Assembly (NCBI RefSeq): GCF_018882085.1
Contig: NZ_JACVPB010000002.1
Location: 186,425-250,424, forward strand
Reading direction: 5' to 3'
Length of the DNA: 64,000 nucleotides
Origin: Polynucleobacter sp. AP-Reno-20A-A9
GTDB taxonomy: Bacteria; Pseudomonadota; Gammaproteobacteria; Burkholderiales; Burkholderiaceae
A program made the position numbers and the translations under genes. This document shows, in pieces, positions 35,578-44,687 of the stretch (positions within the stretch are counted from its first letter, which is position 1; every line of letters begins with the position of its first letter). The notes under the pieces are model-generated. The model was not told where the DNA came from. It ran no database searches and was given only the letters and a program-made list of their open reading frames with translations.

Positions 35578-35886
35578 CTAGGCTAATTGCAAGCGCTCTA
35601 CAGGACGCCCTTCGATTAAATGGGACTGGATAATTTCTTCAACATCATCCACGTCAACCATGGTGTACCAAACACCCTCTGGATATATAACCATGACAGG
35701 GCCGTCAGCACAGCGGTCTAAACACCCAGCCTTATTTACTCTAATTTTTCCTGGGCCTGCAAGACCAAGCTCTTTTACTCTTTTCTTGGCATAGTCAAAT
35801 AAGGCAAAGGCATTGTGCTGATCACAACAATCTTCGCCATTAGCGCGCTGATTGAGACAAAAAAATAGGTGGTGTGAAAAACTCAT
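35578..35886 (-). CDS. thioredoxin-like [2Fe-2S] ferredoxin
   Basis: From the ATG at 35886 the protein is 102 aa. The candidate cluster ligands are Cys10, Cys20 or Cys21, Cys55 and Cys59 (CLNQRANGEDCC and GCLDRCADGPV), the pattern of the thioredoxin-like 2Fe-2S ferredoxins. YPEGVWYTMVDVDDVEEII completes the fold. Its redox partner is not evident from the neighbours. A 15-codon upstream extension would overlap the VanZ gene region and is unlikely. Confidence 0.92.
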   Translation of the reverse strand: MSFSHHLFFCLNQRANGEDCCDQHNAFALFDYAKKRVKELGLAGPGKIRVNKAGCLDRCADGPVMVIYPEGVWYTMVDVDDVEEIIQSHLIEGRPVERLQLA

Positions 35887-35902
35887 AGAGAACTGATATT
35901 CA

Positions 35903-36997
35903 TTAATGTTTTGGTTTAAATTCCACGGCACTTCGAACCATCCAAATCAGTGCCAGAGGTAACCATACTACGGAAACCCATTGCATCAACTCATTAAAGT
36001 GCAATAGACGCCCTTGATACCAGTGCCTAAGCGTCAGAATGAAATACGGATTGTCAGGTAAAACATTGACCGCAATGGTGGTGCCCAGCAAACAAATCAA
36101 AGCCAACCAAAACTTGATCATTTGCTTTAGCCTTAAAGTCCATCTTAATAAGATGCTGCCTATTACCATTCCCCAAAGGGCCCCGGCGGTTAGCCAAATC
36201 AAACTAAACTCGGCACCAAATTGAAGGGCGGTAAATAAAGTTTTCACCATCACCGTTAGACCAAGTAAGCCATTAAGGATGCGCCACTGGGGGGCTTTGG
36301 TACGCAATCCAAGGGATAGCAACAAGGCCACCCCAAGCCAACATAGCGAGGTGATTACGGCCTCTTGGATGACCTGATTAATCACTACGGTACCCCAATC
36401 AACCGAGCCAAATATGGCATGACCCCATACGCCCGTACCAAGCCAAGAGCTTTGTGGGTAAATTTGTGACCAGGGAAACAATAAGAACAGGGCACACGCC
36501 GCCCAATTAAGGCCGAACCATTGATCAAAACGCCGACGAATTGCACTTCCAGAAAGCCATTGCGGTCCCAGAGGAATCGCCAATAATCCACCTAACAGTC
36601 CTCCTAATATATTGGCCCACCAGTCCATCTGACTCGGTATACGAGTAGGAAGCCAAGACTGCAAAGTTTCTACACCGAGCGCCAGGGAGGCACTTAAGCC
36701 AAGAGCAATTCCAAGGGCTACATAGTTACGCCAACGAGGATAGGCGGCAAACATCACCAAAAATCCAAATGGAATGTAAGCCAAGATATTGACTGACACA
36801 TCAAATAAGGTCATAAAACGAGGTAAAGGAGCATCCAACCAAGCCCAAGCAGAGATCCCATTCTGAAAATCAAAGTCAAAGGGATTCAGGCTTACATAGA
36901 TAATCAAAAGCACGTAGCTTAAGCTCATAGCTCTCGCTAAGGGCATAGCCTGTAGTGGCCATACCAGCTTCCGAGGTCGTTGATCTTTTTGATCCAT
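35903..36997 (-). CDS. VanZ family membrane protein
   Basis: The 364-residue protein has about ten hydrophobic helices. The VanZ-like domain occupies about residues 25-140 with LNPFDFDF, FDVSVNILAYIPFGFLVMF, SASLALGVETLQSWLPTRIPSQMDWWANILGGLLG. The C-terminal two-thirds are further membrane helices without a recognised motif. VanZ itself contributes to teicoplanin resistance, but most family members have no known role. It is the first gene of the run to lipA and is divergent from birA, 37 bp apart. Confidence 0.88.
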   Translation of the reverse strand: MDQKDQRPRKLVWPLQAMPLARAMSLSYVLLIIYVSLNPFDFDFQNGISAWAWLDAPLPRFMTLFDVSVNILAYIPFGFLVMFAAYPRWRNYVALGIALGLSASLALGVETLQSWLPTRIPSQMDWWANILGGLLGGLLAIPLGPQWLSGSAIRRRFDQWFGLNWAACALFLLFPWSQIYPQSSWLGTGVWGHAIFGSVDWGTVVINQVIQEAVITSLCWLGVALLLSLGLRTKAPQWRILNGLLGLTVMVKTLFTALQFGAEFSLIWLTAGALWGMVIGSILLRWTLRLKQMIKFWLALICLLGTTIAVNVLPDNPYFILTLRHWYQGRLLHFNELMQWVSVVWLPLALIWMVRSAVEFKPKH

Positions 36998-37034
36998 CCC
37001 ACAATTCTAGGTCAGACCTTTCTACAATGGCGGA

Positions 37035-37820
37035 ATGACTGCAAATTGCATCCTTGAGCGTGTTACCGAGACCAAATCAACCAATGATGATCTTTTGGTG
37101 CGCTGGCGCGCAGGAGAGCTCATTGATCCAGTGGCTCGTATTGCCCACAAACAAACTGCCGGCAAAGGCAGGGCAGGCCGTACATGGCTAGCCAACCCCG
37201 AAGACTCTCTTTGCTTCTCTCTCGCCTTTCCATTTAAAAGAACTCCCGCTGAACTCAGCGGGCTAAGCCTATTGGTTGGTCTCGCGGTGATCGCAGGTAT
37301 TGCACAAGCTTGCAACCTGAGCGAGGAGGGGCTGAAACAGGCCGGCCTGCAATTGAAATGGCCTAACGACTTATTGCTTAACAACAACAAACTCGGCGGC
37401 ATCCTCATTGAAGGCGGCCAATCAAAAGCGGGTGACCCTACTTGGATGATTATTGGGGTTGGCATTAACTTGCGTAATGCAGAAGCAATTGAAGCAAATC
37501 TGGATACTGGCCTGAAAGTGGGTTCACTTGCTCAACTAACAAAATCACTTCCTGATACAGAGTATCTCTGGCTCAAACTGATCGCCTCACTCGAACACAG
37601 TCTTGCCGAATTTGACCTAAATGGATTTAAGCCCTGCAAAGAACGTTGGATGAGTTGGGATGCCTATCGAGATCAAGCGGTGTGCATTTCTGGGGCCGGA
37701 AAAGATCCCATTCATGGCATTGCAAAAGGCGTGGATGAGACAGGGGCATTACTATTGGAACAAGAAAATAAAACCATCGCCATTCATGCAGGTGATGTTT
37801 CATTACGGATTCAATCATGA
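37035..37820 (+). CDS. birA: biotin-[acetyl-CoA-carboxylase] ligase
   Basis: BirA attaches biotin to the carboxyl carrier protein of acetyl-CoA carboxylase. The 261-aa enzyme has ETKSTNDDLL, the biotin loop HKQTAGKGRAGRTW and LKWPNDLLLNNNKLGGILIE. The N-terminal DNA-binding domain of the E. coli bifunctional form is absent, so it is a ligase only. Its stop overlaps the coaX start by 4 nt; the birA-coaX pair is typical of betaproteobacteria. Confidence 0.96.
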   Translation: MTANCILERVTETKSTNDDLLVRWRAGELIDPVARIAHKQTAGKGRAGRTWLANPEDSLCFSLAFPFKRTPAELSGLSLLVGLAVIAGIAQACNLSEEGLKQAGLQLKWPNDLLLNNNKLGGILIEGGQSKAGDPTWMIIGVGINLRNAEAIEANLDTGLKVGSLAQLTKSLPDTEYLWLKLIASLEHSLAEFDLNGFKPCKERWMSWDAYRDQAVCISGAGKDPIHGIAKGVDETGALLLEQENKTIAIHAGDVSLRIQS

Positions 37821-38626
37821 GCCTTTATTTATTTTTTGATGTTGGTAATACGCGCCTGAAGTGGGCGGCTGTGGAGTCAACACAAAATCCCAGTGCTCAA
37901 CAAAAAAAGTTATGGGCATACTCAGGCTCTATTAGTAGTAAGTCTTTGCAATCAGCAGAACATCGAGCTGAGTTGGCGGACTATATTTCTAAAACCTTAC
38001 CGAAGCCTGCAGCCATTGGTTTTGCCTGCGTTGCTGGCCAAGAAGCGATTACCAATCTCAAATCACTGTTTCCGCAATGGGGTGATCTTGATTGGAAGCA
38101 ACTCAAGGGGGATAGCGCCTACACAGGAATGCGCAGCCTTTATCAAGATCCCAGCAAGCTCGGCGCTGACCGCTGGGCCGCGCTGATTGGGGCTCGCGCC
38201 CTATCGAATAAAAACACCTTGATTGTGAATGCCGGCACTGCCACTACTATCGATTTACTGGGCTCTAATGGCGTGCATTACGGCGGATGGATATTGCCCG
38301 GCCTTGGATTGATGCAAGAAAGTCTGGCAACCAATACTGCACAGTTAGGCCTGGCTAAGCGTGCGGAACATCATGGATTTGGATCCTCTACCAATGACGC
38401 AATTATTGGGGGTTGCGACGCAGCGCAAATTGGCGTAATTCTGTATGGCATACAGCATGCAAAAGAATTAAATATTCCCATCGAAAAAATTTGGCTTGAT
38501 GGCGGAAATGCCAAAGTCCTTGGGCAAGAAATTACAAGAACTAATTTGCCAATCAAACAAGCTGTGGAAGTAACTGAAGGATTAGTACTTCGCGGTACCT
38601 GGGCATGGTTACTGCAAAACCTTTAA
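37817..38626 (+). CDS. coaX: type III pantothenate kinase
   Basis: CoaX phosphorylates pantothenate, the first step of CoA synthesis, without feedback inhibition by CoA. The 269-residue protein has the ASKHA phosphate loop FDVGNTRLKWA, the conserved SKLGADRWAALIGAR and the second nucleotide motif VNAGTATTIDLL, with GGWILPGLGLM. It is coupled to birA by a 4-nt overlap. Its last 4 nt overlap the stop of the convergent rfaE2 gene. Confidence 0.96.
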   Translation: MSLYLFFDVGNTRLKWAAVESTQNPSAQQKKLWAYSGSISSKSLQSAEHRAELADYISKTLPKPAAIGFACVAGQEAITNLKSLFPQWGDLDWKQLKGDSAYTGMRSLYQDPSKLGADRWAALIGARALSNKNTLIVNAGTATTIDLLGSNGVHYGGWILPGLGLMQESLATNTAQLGLAKRAEHHGFGSSTNDAIIGGCDAAQIGVILYGIQHAKELNIPIEKIWLDGGNAKVLGQEITRTNLPIKQAVEVTEGLVLRGTWAWLLQNL

Positions 38627-39111
38627 GAGCGGATCTTACCCAAGAGACTTGTAGTTGAGCGCTCGTATAGGAAAGGTATCGCAACTGCTTTACCACCCCA
38701 ACTTTTTACCAGCTGGGTTTCAGCCAAGGTATCGATCTCATAATCACCGCCCTTGACGTAAATATCAGGACGAATTTTTTCAATCAAATTGACCGGGGTT
38801 TGTTCGGTAAACAACACAGTCATATCCACGCTCTCCAACGCAGCCAATAAAGCCTGGCGATCAGCCTCAGAATTAATGGGCCTGTCATCGCCTTTACCCA
38901 ACATCTTCACTGAGGCATCAGAATTTACACCCACCACCAAGCTAGCCCCCAAAGCACGGGCCTGAGCCAAATAACTGGCATGGCCGCGGTGCAGGATATC
39001 GAAGACTCCATTAGTAAATACCAATGGCCTAGGAAGCTTTTCGAGGCGAGCGGCAAGCTGTTCTGGTGAGCAGACTTTTGCTTCAAATGAGGGGGGTGGT
39101 AAATGACTCAT
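38623..39111 (-). CDS. rfaE2: D-glycero-beta-D-manno-heptose 1-phosphate adenylyltransferase
   Basis: The 162-aa enzyme makes ADP-heptose for the lipopolysaccharide inner core. The nucleotidyltransferase motif TNGVFDILHRGHASYL (HxGH at 41-44) and the C-terminal YERSTTSLLGKIRS are clear. It corresponds to the C-terminal half of E. coli HldE; the kinase half must be encoded elsewhere, as in other Burkholderiaceae. It is a single-gene unit, divergent from the gpx operon with a 92-bp gap. Confidence 0.95.
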   Translation of the reverse strand: MSHLPPPSFEAKVCSPEQLAARLEKLPRPLVFTNGVFDILHRGHASYLAQARALGASLVVGVNSDASVKMLGKGDDRPINSEADRQALLAALESVDMTVLFTEQTPVNLIEKIRPDIYVKGGDYEIDTLAETQLVKSWGGKAVAIPFLYERSTTSLLGKIRS

Positions 39112-39203
39112 AGCCCAATATTAATGGCAATCTTGCAAGGCCAGCGATATTAGCCAGAATGTCTTAGACTTGGCCTCTCACTCGTGAATAAAAAAGGTGC
39201 GAT

Positions 39204-39773
39204 ATGCCCCGTTTTGTAATGAACTGCCTATTTGGGCTATTTGCTTTCTTATCTGGATTTCAGCTTGCCAATGCTGCGTCCAGTTGTAGCCCCCTGCTCT
39301 CACACACTTTTCCTCGCTTGCAGGATGAAGCGCCGCAAAGCCTTTGCCAATATCAAGGGAAAGTCATATTGGTAGTCAATACGGCCAGCTTTTGCGGCTT
39401 TACGAGCCAATATGAGGGTCTTGAGAAGATTTACGCCAAATACAAGGATCAGGGCTTTGTCATTCTAGGCTTTCCCTCTAATGACTTCGGACAACAAGAG
39501 CCCGGTAGCAATAAAGAGATTGCCGATTTTTGTAAGAACACCTATGACGTGAAATTTCCGATGTTTGCTAAGAGCACGGTTTCTGGCAACAACCCAAACC
39601 CCCTATTTAAGATGTTGATTGCTAAAACTGGCACAACTCCAAAATGGAATTTTTATAAATATTTAATCGATCGAAATGGTAATGTGGTTGATTCGTTTGG
39701 AAGCGTCACCAAACCTACTAGCAGCAGCATTACAAATGAAATTGAAAAGCTTTTAGGAGAAAAAGCTCAGTGA
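39204..39773 (+). CDS. secreted glutathione peroxidase, Cys type
   Basis: The 189-residue protein has a signal peptide (about 1-24, ANA-A) and the glutathione peroxidase fold. The peroxidatic Cys64 sits in NTASFCGFTSQYEGLEK, Gln in FPSNDFGQQEPG, and the Trp of the catalytic tetrad in KWNFYKYL. It has cysteine, not selenocysteine. It should reduce hydroperoxides, including lipid hydroperoxides, in the periplasm. It starts a five-gene run: its stop overlaps the next gene by 4 nt, linking it to a set of lipid-modifying enzymes. Confidence 0.93.
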   Translation: MPRFVMNCLFGLFAFLSGFQLANAASSCSPLLSHTFPRLQDEAPQSLCQYQGKVILVVNTASFCGFTSQYEGLEKIYAKYKDQGFVILGFPSNDFGQQEPGSNKEIADFCKNTYDVKFPMFAKSTVSGNNPNPLFKMLIAKTGTTPKWNFYKYLIDRNGNVVDSFGSVTKPTSSSITNEIEKLLGEKAQ

Positions 39774-41146
39774 GTAAAAAAAGAATTGCCATTATTGGCG
39801 CAGGCATCTCTGGATTAGGCTGCGCCTACGCCCTAAGACAACATCCTGAATTTGACATTACCGTATATGAAGCTGGCGATCACATTGGCGGTCACAGCAA
39901 TACAGTCGATATCACTTGCAACATCGGTGGCAAAGACATCACACATGGCGTAGACACTGGTTTCCTGGTATTCAACCGCAAGACTTATCCACGTCTTGTG
40001 CGTTTATTCGAAGAAATTCAGGCGCCAGTAGCTCCATCAGAAATGTCCTTTTCAGTATCGATTGATACGGCCGCCAAATCTGGGGCAGGAAAAAAGATTG
40101 AGTGGGCTGGTAATGACATTAATTCTTTTTTTGGACAAAGATCCAATCTTCTCTCACCATCATTTTGGAGAATGGCCTATGACATCTTGCGCTTTAATCG
40201 TTTAGCCACTCAGCTAGCACATGATCAAATTGAAGCTGGTCATCTATACAAAGAGCCTGATGAAAAAATTGCCGATTTTTTAAAGCGCCATCGCTTTAGT
40301 CAAAGCTTTAAAGAGAATTACTTTCTCCCTATGATTGGTGCCATCTGGTCTTGCTCAGTCGAACAGATGCTAGAGTTCCCCATTCAAACCATGGTGCGCT
40401 TTTGCCATAACCACGGACTGCTACAAATCCAAAACCGCCCTCAATGGTTAACCATCAAAGGTGGTTCGCGTGAGTATGTAAAGCGACTTGTGGCGGCGCT
40501 AGAAAAGCATGGGGTGGCCATTAAAAGGGAATGTGTCCTGCGAGTAAATACGGGTCATGATGGCGGGCAAGTTGAAGTTATTAGTCAAGCTGGCTCGGCC
40601 TATTTCGATGAAGTCATCATGGCCTGTCACAGCGATCAAACCCTAGATTTAGTGCATGGCATTGATCAGCAATCAAGAAATATCCTAGCATCAGTTCCAT
40701 ACCAAAAGAATCGAGCAATATTACATACCGATATTCGTTTTTTGCCAGATGCAAAACGTTGCTGGGCTGCCTGGAATTACACCGCTAAATCCGGTGCTAA
40801 ACCAAATACAAAACAACATGTCAGCGTTAACTACTTAATTAATCGCCTGCAACCACTACCAGACCAACTTCAAGATACGCAAATTATTGTGAGCTTAAAT
40901 CCCTCGGAAGAGCCGGATCCAAAACTAGTGCATCAAGAGATTCACTACTCACACCCTGTCTTTGATATGAATGCAATACAGGCGCAGAAAGAGTTGCCCT
41001 TAATTCAGGGCACATCATCCATTTGGTATTGTGGTGCCTGGACCGGATTTGGGTTTCATGAGGATGGCTTGCGTTCCGGTGAATTAGTTGCAGAAGCTTT
41101 AATTGAAAGCATTCGTCAACCGATCAAAACCGAACAAGATGTGTAA
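39770..41146 (+). CDS. FAD-dependent amine-oxidase-like oxidoreductase (COG2907 type)
   Basis: The 458-aa protein starts with GTG at 39770, inside the gpx stop. It has a Rossmann FAD site IAIIGAGISGLGCAYAL and YEAGDHIGGHSNTVDI at the N-terminus, a NAD(P)/FAD oxidoreductase core, and the closing flavin motif WYCGAWTGFGFHEDGLRSGELVAEAL. Proteins of this group are encoded with DUF1365 and cyclopropane-fatty-acid-synthase-like genes across many bacteria. The reaction is not established for this class as far as I know; oxidation or desaturation of fatty-acyl chains is an inference from context. Confidence 0.88.
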   Translation: MSKKRIAIIGAGISGLGCAYALRQHPEFDITVYEAGDHIGGHSNTVDITCNIGGKDITHGVDTGFLVFNRKTYPRLVRLFEEIQAPVAPSEMSFSVSIDTAAKSGAGKKIEWAGNDINSFFGQRSNLLSPSFWRMAYDILRFNRLATQLAHDQIEAGHLYKEPDEKIADFLKRHRFSQSFKENYFLPMIGAIWSCSVEQMLEFPIQTMVRFCHNHGLLQIQNRPQWLTIKGGSREYVKRLVAALEKHGVAIKRECVLRVNTGHDGGQVEVISQAGSAYFDEVIMACHSDQTLDLVHGIDQQSRNILASVPYQKNRAILHTDIRFLPDAKRCWAAWNYTAKSGAKPNTKQHVSVNYLINRLQPLPDQLQDTQIIVSLNPSEEPDPKLVHQEIHYSHPVFDMNAIQAQKELPLIQGTSSIWYCGAWTGFGFHEDGLRSGELVAEALIESIRQPIKTEQDV

Positions 41147-41149
41147 TTA

Positions 41150-41935
41150 ATGTCCGATGCCAAGATTAACTTCGGAGTAGTAAAGCACCAGCGCTTGAGG
41201 CCAGCTAAGAATGCCTTTGGTTATGGAGTATTTACTATCTCCATCCCTATGCGCGCACGTAGCGTTAATCCAAATTTACTCAGTCAAAACGGCTTAAGCG
41301 ATAACCGCTGGGGCCTCTGTGCATTTTTTGATAAGGACCATGGCCTAGGAGAATCGAATAGCCTTGCCTGGATCGAAAAGATTCTTGCGGATAATCATGT
41401 ACAAGATATCGATGGGGAAATTTGGCTACAGACTTTTCCAAGAGTATTAGGTTACGTCTTTAATCCGGTGAGCTTTTGGATCTGCACGCGTGCTGATGGC
41501 AAAGTACAAGCGGTACTGGCTGAGGTCAACAATACCTTTGGCGAGCGTCATTGCTATTTACTAGCTAAAGATTCGGGTGAAGCGTTGCACTCAGGCGAAA
41601 CACTCAGTAGCAAAAAGGTATTTCATGTTTCACCATTTTGTGCGGTACGTGGAGACTACCATTTCCGCTTCTTATTTCCGCAAGATAGCAGTAGCGGCAA
41701 AAACAATGTCTGTCGCATTGAGCTGCATGAGGACGGCCAACCCCTTATTAATACCAGTATTAGTGGCACCAGCCGCCCATTAAGTCGGGCTAATCTCATT
41801 CTGGCGCTACTACGTTATCCATTAATGAGCTTGGGTGTCATTTTCCGTATACATTGGCAAGCATTGAAATTATGGGTAAAAGGTGTACCCTTTCACTCAA
41901 AGCCTAAACCACCAGAACTTGAAGTTAGCAGATGA
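41150..41935 (+). CDS. DUF1365 protein
   Basis: The 261-residue protein has the DUF1365 features: VKHQRLRPAKNAFGYGVFTISIPM at the start, LQTFPRVLGYVFNPVSFWICTRADGKVQAVLAEVNNTFGERHCYLL in the middle, and a hydrophobic segment (about 222-242) near the C-terminus. No catalytic motif is known to me. It lies 3 bp after the FAD oxidoreductase and overlaps the next gene by 4 nt. This constant association with a Cfa-like methyltransferase suggests a role in modifying membrane fatty acids. Confidence 0.9.
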   Translation: MSDAKINFGVVKHQRLRPAKNAFGYGVFTISIPMRARSVNPNLLSQNGLSDNRWGLCAFFDKDHGLGESNSLAWIEKILADNHVQDIDGEIWLQTFPRVLGYVFNPVSFWICTRADGKVQAVLAEVNNTFGERHCYLLAKDSGEALHSGETLSSKKVFHVSPFCAVRGDYHFRFLFPQDSSSGKNNVCRIELHEDGQPLINTSISGTSRPLSRANLILALLRYPLMSLGVIFRIHWQALKLWVKGVPFHSKPKPPELEVSR

Positions 41936-43227
41936 ATCGCCCAGGACAATCCCTTCTCTCCAGACTCAATTTTTCTCGCCCACATGAGCGGGATAACGCT
42001 TCGCCGCAACACCAAATTAAGGCTAAGGCACTCCTAACGCTCCTGACTAAGCTGGGTAGTGGTCATTTAAAGCTCACCCTTCCGAATGGCGAGAAGCGCG
42101 AGTTTGGTATTCAAAGCGATACATTACATGCTGAAATCCATATCTTGGAGTGGTCAGTATTTAAAGAGATCATGTCCCACGGAGATATTGGATTTGCCGA
42201 GAGCTACATTCAAGGCAAATGGAATACTCCGGACCTCAAAGCGCTGCTTGAGCTAGCTATACGCAACCGAACCATTTTGGAAAAAGCCATCTACGGCAAT
42301 TGGTATGGTTCGATCTTTTATCGTCTAAAACATTGGTTGCGAGATAACAGCAAGGCGGGAAGCCGCAAGAATATCCATGCGCACTATGACCTAGGTAATG
42401 CTTTTTATACGCTGTGGCTTGACCCAACGATGAGCTATTCGAGTGCCTGGTTTTCTGAAGGCGATAAGCAGGCTTTAGCTGATGCACAGCGAGCAAAGAT
42501 TGGACGCATTCTGGACTCCTTAAAAACCTCGCCAGGGGATCACATACTTGAAATTGGCTGTGGCTGGGGCGGGGTCATGGAAGAATCTCTTCGTCTCAAT
42601 AGAGCGATTACTGGCCTAACTCTGTCTACAGAGCAAAAAGCATTTGCAGAGAAGCGTTTGCAAAAAGTGCAAACACAATCTTCCAACTCTTCCAAATTTG
42701 AAGTGCGTCTTCAGGACTATCGTGATTGCCAAGAAAAATTTGATGGCATTGCTTCCGTCGAAATGTTTGAAGCAGTTGGAGAAAAGCATTGGCCAGAGTA
42801 TTTTGAAACGATTGCTCATTGCCTCAAGGCGGGTGGCAAAGCTTGCATCCAGACGATTGTGATTGCAGAAGATCTTTTTGATCGCTACAGACGCAATACT
42901 GATTTTATTCAGCAGTATGTATTTCCTGGAGGTATGCTGCCTTCCAGAGCAAGCTTTAAAGCAAGCGCTGCTAAAGCTGGATTACAAATTGATGACGAAT
43001 TCGCCTTTGGCGGAGATTACGCAAGAACACTTTGCTTGTGGCGTGATAGCTTTAATCAAAAACTGCAAGAAGTTCGTCAACTTGGCTTTGATGAAGCGTT
43101 CGTACGCCTTTGGAACTTCTACCTCATGTATTGCGCCGCCGGCTTCACAGAGCGTAATATCGATGTAGTGCAATTTACATTGAGCCACCAACCATCACCA
43201 GCATCTTCTGATGCATTAAGCGCATGA
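41932..43227 (+). CDS. cyclopropane-fatty-acyl-phospholipid synthase family methyltransferase
   Basis: The 431-aa protein contains the Cfa core: NIHAHYDLGNAFYTLWLDPTMSYSSAWF, SAM motif ILEIGCGWGG, FDGIASVEMFEAVGEKHWPEYF and FIQQYVFPGGMLPS. Members methylate cis double bonds in phospholipid acyl chains using SAM, to give cyclopropane, or in some relatives methyl-branched, products. Because of the FAD oxidoreductase/DUF1365 neighbours, it may belong to the branch making other modified acyl chains rather than classical cyclopropane. It overlaps genes on both sides by 4 nt. Confidence 0.93.
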   Translation: MNRPGQSLLSRLNFSRPHERDNASPQHQIKAKALLTLLTKLGSGHLKLTLPNGEKREFGIQSDTLHAEIHILEWSVFKEIMSHGDIGFAESYIQGKWNTPDLKALLELAIRNRTILEKAIYGNWYGSIFYRLKHWLRDNSKAGSRKNIHAHYDLGNAFYTLWLDPTMSYSSAWFSEGDKQALADAQRAKIGRILDSLKTSPGDHILEIGCGWGGVMEESLRLNRAITGLTLSTEQKAFAEKRLQKVQTQSSNSSKFEVRLQDYRDCQEKFDGIASVEMFEAVGEKHWPEYFETIAHCLKAGGKACIQTIVIAEDLFDRYRRNTDFIQQYVFPGGMLPSRASFKASAAKAGLQIDDEFAFGGDYARTLCLWRDSFNQKLQEVRQLGFDEAFVRLWNFYLMYCAAGFTERNIDVVQFTLSHQPSPASSDALSA

Positions 43228-44000
43228 AACAACAAGGCATTGATCACTTCTCAGGCAAAAGAGTCTGGGTCATCGGCGCATCGAGTGGCATTGGCGAAGC
43301 TTGTGCGAAAGCCCTTCTTCTCCAAGGCGCTAAAGTAGCGCTTTCTAGTCGAAGAGCCGAACGGTTAAATCAAATTGCCCTTACTGCAGGAGTTGATCAA
43401 GCCCTCGTTATTCCATTGGATGTTACAGACGATGTCCAGCTACAAGATGGCTATAAAACCATTGTGAGCGCCTGGGGCGGGGTTGATCTCCTCCTTTTTG
43501 TATCGGGCATGTATGTACCACTACGCGCAGACAATTTTGATATCAAGGTTGCCGAGAAGACCATTGATGCAAACCTTTTAGGGCCCATGAGAGCGGTTGC
43601 CCTAGTGGTACCGGAAATGCTTAAAGCTCACTCAGGACATATTGCTATTGTTGGTAGTGTTGCGGGTTATAGCGGCCTGCCGAAAGCCTTGGCGTATGGC
43701 CCTAGCAAGGCTGCCATCATTAACTTTTGCGAGAATTTATATTACGACTTACTGCCAACCGGAGTTAGCGTACATATGATTTCGCCGGGATTCGTAGCTA
43801 CTGAAGCTACTGCAAAAAATGATTTTGAAATGCCGGCTCTCATCAGTGCCGAAGAGGCAGCTAGCGAAATATTGGCTGGCATTCAGACTGGGGAGTTTGA
43901 TATTCACTTCCCTAAGCGATTCACAAGATTCTTAAAGTTTCTGAGAATCTTGCCTTACCCAATCTACTTTTGGATTGTGCGCCGCTTCGTCAAAATTTAA
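43224..44000 (+). CDS. short-chain dehydrogenase/reductase
   Basis: The 258-residue classical SDR has the cofactor motif VIGASSGIGEACAKALL, the catalytic Ser in VGSVAGYSG and Tyr-Lys in YGPSKAAI. Its C-terminus is basic and hydrophobic (LKFLRILPYPIYFWIVRRFVKI), suggesting membrane association, which fits a lipid substrate. It overlaps the Cfa-like gene by 4 nt and ends the five-gene operon. The substrate is unknown. An NADPH-type role is possible because a basic residue pair (SSRRAERL) follows the second strand. Confidence 0.9.
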   Translation: MKQQGIDHFSGKRVWVIGASSGIGEACAKALLLQGAKVALSSRRAERLNQIALTAGVDQALVIPLDVTDDVQLQDGYKTIVSAWGGVDLLLFVSGMYVPLRADNFDIKVAEKTIDANLLGPMRAVALVVPEMLKAHSGHIAIVGSVAGYSGLPKALAYGPSKAAIINFCENLYYDLLPTGVSVHMISPGFVATEATAKNDFEMPALISAEEAASEILAGIQTGEFDIHFPKRFTRFLKFLRILPYPIYFWIVRRFVKI

Positions 44001-44039
44001 GCCGAGCTAAAACAGTACACAGCATCACTTCTTTTGAAG

Positions 44040-44687
44040 TTACTGCTTGTACTTATCTTTACGAATTTTCTCTTCCAAGTAATCCATTACTGCGATTGCT
44101 TTAGCTTTAGACCCAGCAATAGACGGTGAAGTAACGTACTTACCTTGCATCACAATAGTCGGTACGCCATCAATACGATAGGCTTCGGTCAATTGCTTGG
44201 CGGCACGCGCTTTAGAAACTACGGCAAAAGAGCGATAAGTTGCCAAGAAGGTATTGCGATCAACACCCTGGGACGCAACCCAATCCGCAATCTCTGTCTC
44301 AGTCAAAAGGCGCTTATTTTCTTTGTGCATCGCGTACATGACTTTTTCATTTAAGGCATCAGCCTTACCCATCGATTCAAGTGCGTAATACATTTGGCTA
44401 TGGGGTAAGAAATCGTCACGGAAAGCTACGGGAACTCTTTTAAAGACAACGTCTTTAGGTTGGCGCTTTACCCAGCTACTGAGCTCAGGCTCAAAGTCAT
44501 AGCAATGCGGGCAACCGTACCAAAAGAATTCAATAACCTCTACTTTTCCCTTGGTTTCTACAGGCTGCGCAACAGGCAATATGCGGTAATCAAAACCTTC
44601 TTCGATTTTTTGAGCTTGCGCACTAGCAAAACCACTTAAAGAAAGAAGTGCTAATAAGGTAATGAATCTTTTGCTGTATGAAATCAT
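44040..44687 (-). CDS. dsbA: thiol:disulfide interchange protein DsbA
   Basis: DsbA introduces disulfides into exported proteins in the periplasm. The 215-residue protein has a signal peptide (about 1-24), the redox site CPHC (Cys59-Cys62) in FFWYGCPHCYDFEPEL, and the cis-proline loop GVPTIVMQGKY. The order argS-SPOR protein-dsbA, with a 4-nt overlap between the last two, is common in betaproteobacteria. Confidence 0.95.
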   Translation of the reverse strand: MISYSKRFITLLALLSLSGFASAQAQKIEEGFDYRILPVAQPVETKGKVEVIEFFWYGCPHCYDFEPELSSWVKRQPKDVVFKRVPVAFRDDFLPHSQMYYALESMGKADALNEKVMYAMHKENKRLLTETEIADWVASQGVDRNTFLATYRSFAVVSKARAAKQLTEAYRIDGVPTIVMQGKYVTSPSIAGSKAKAIAVMDYLEEKIRKDKYKQ

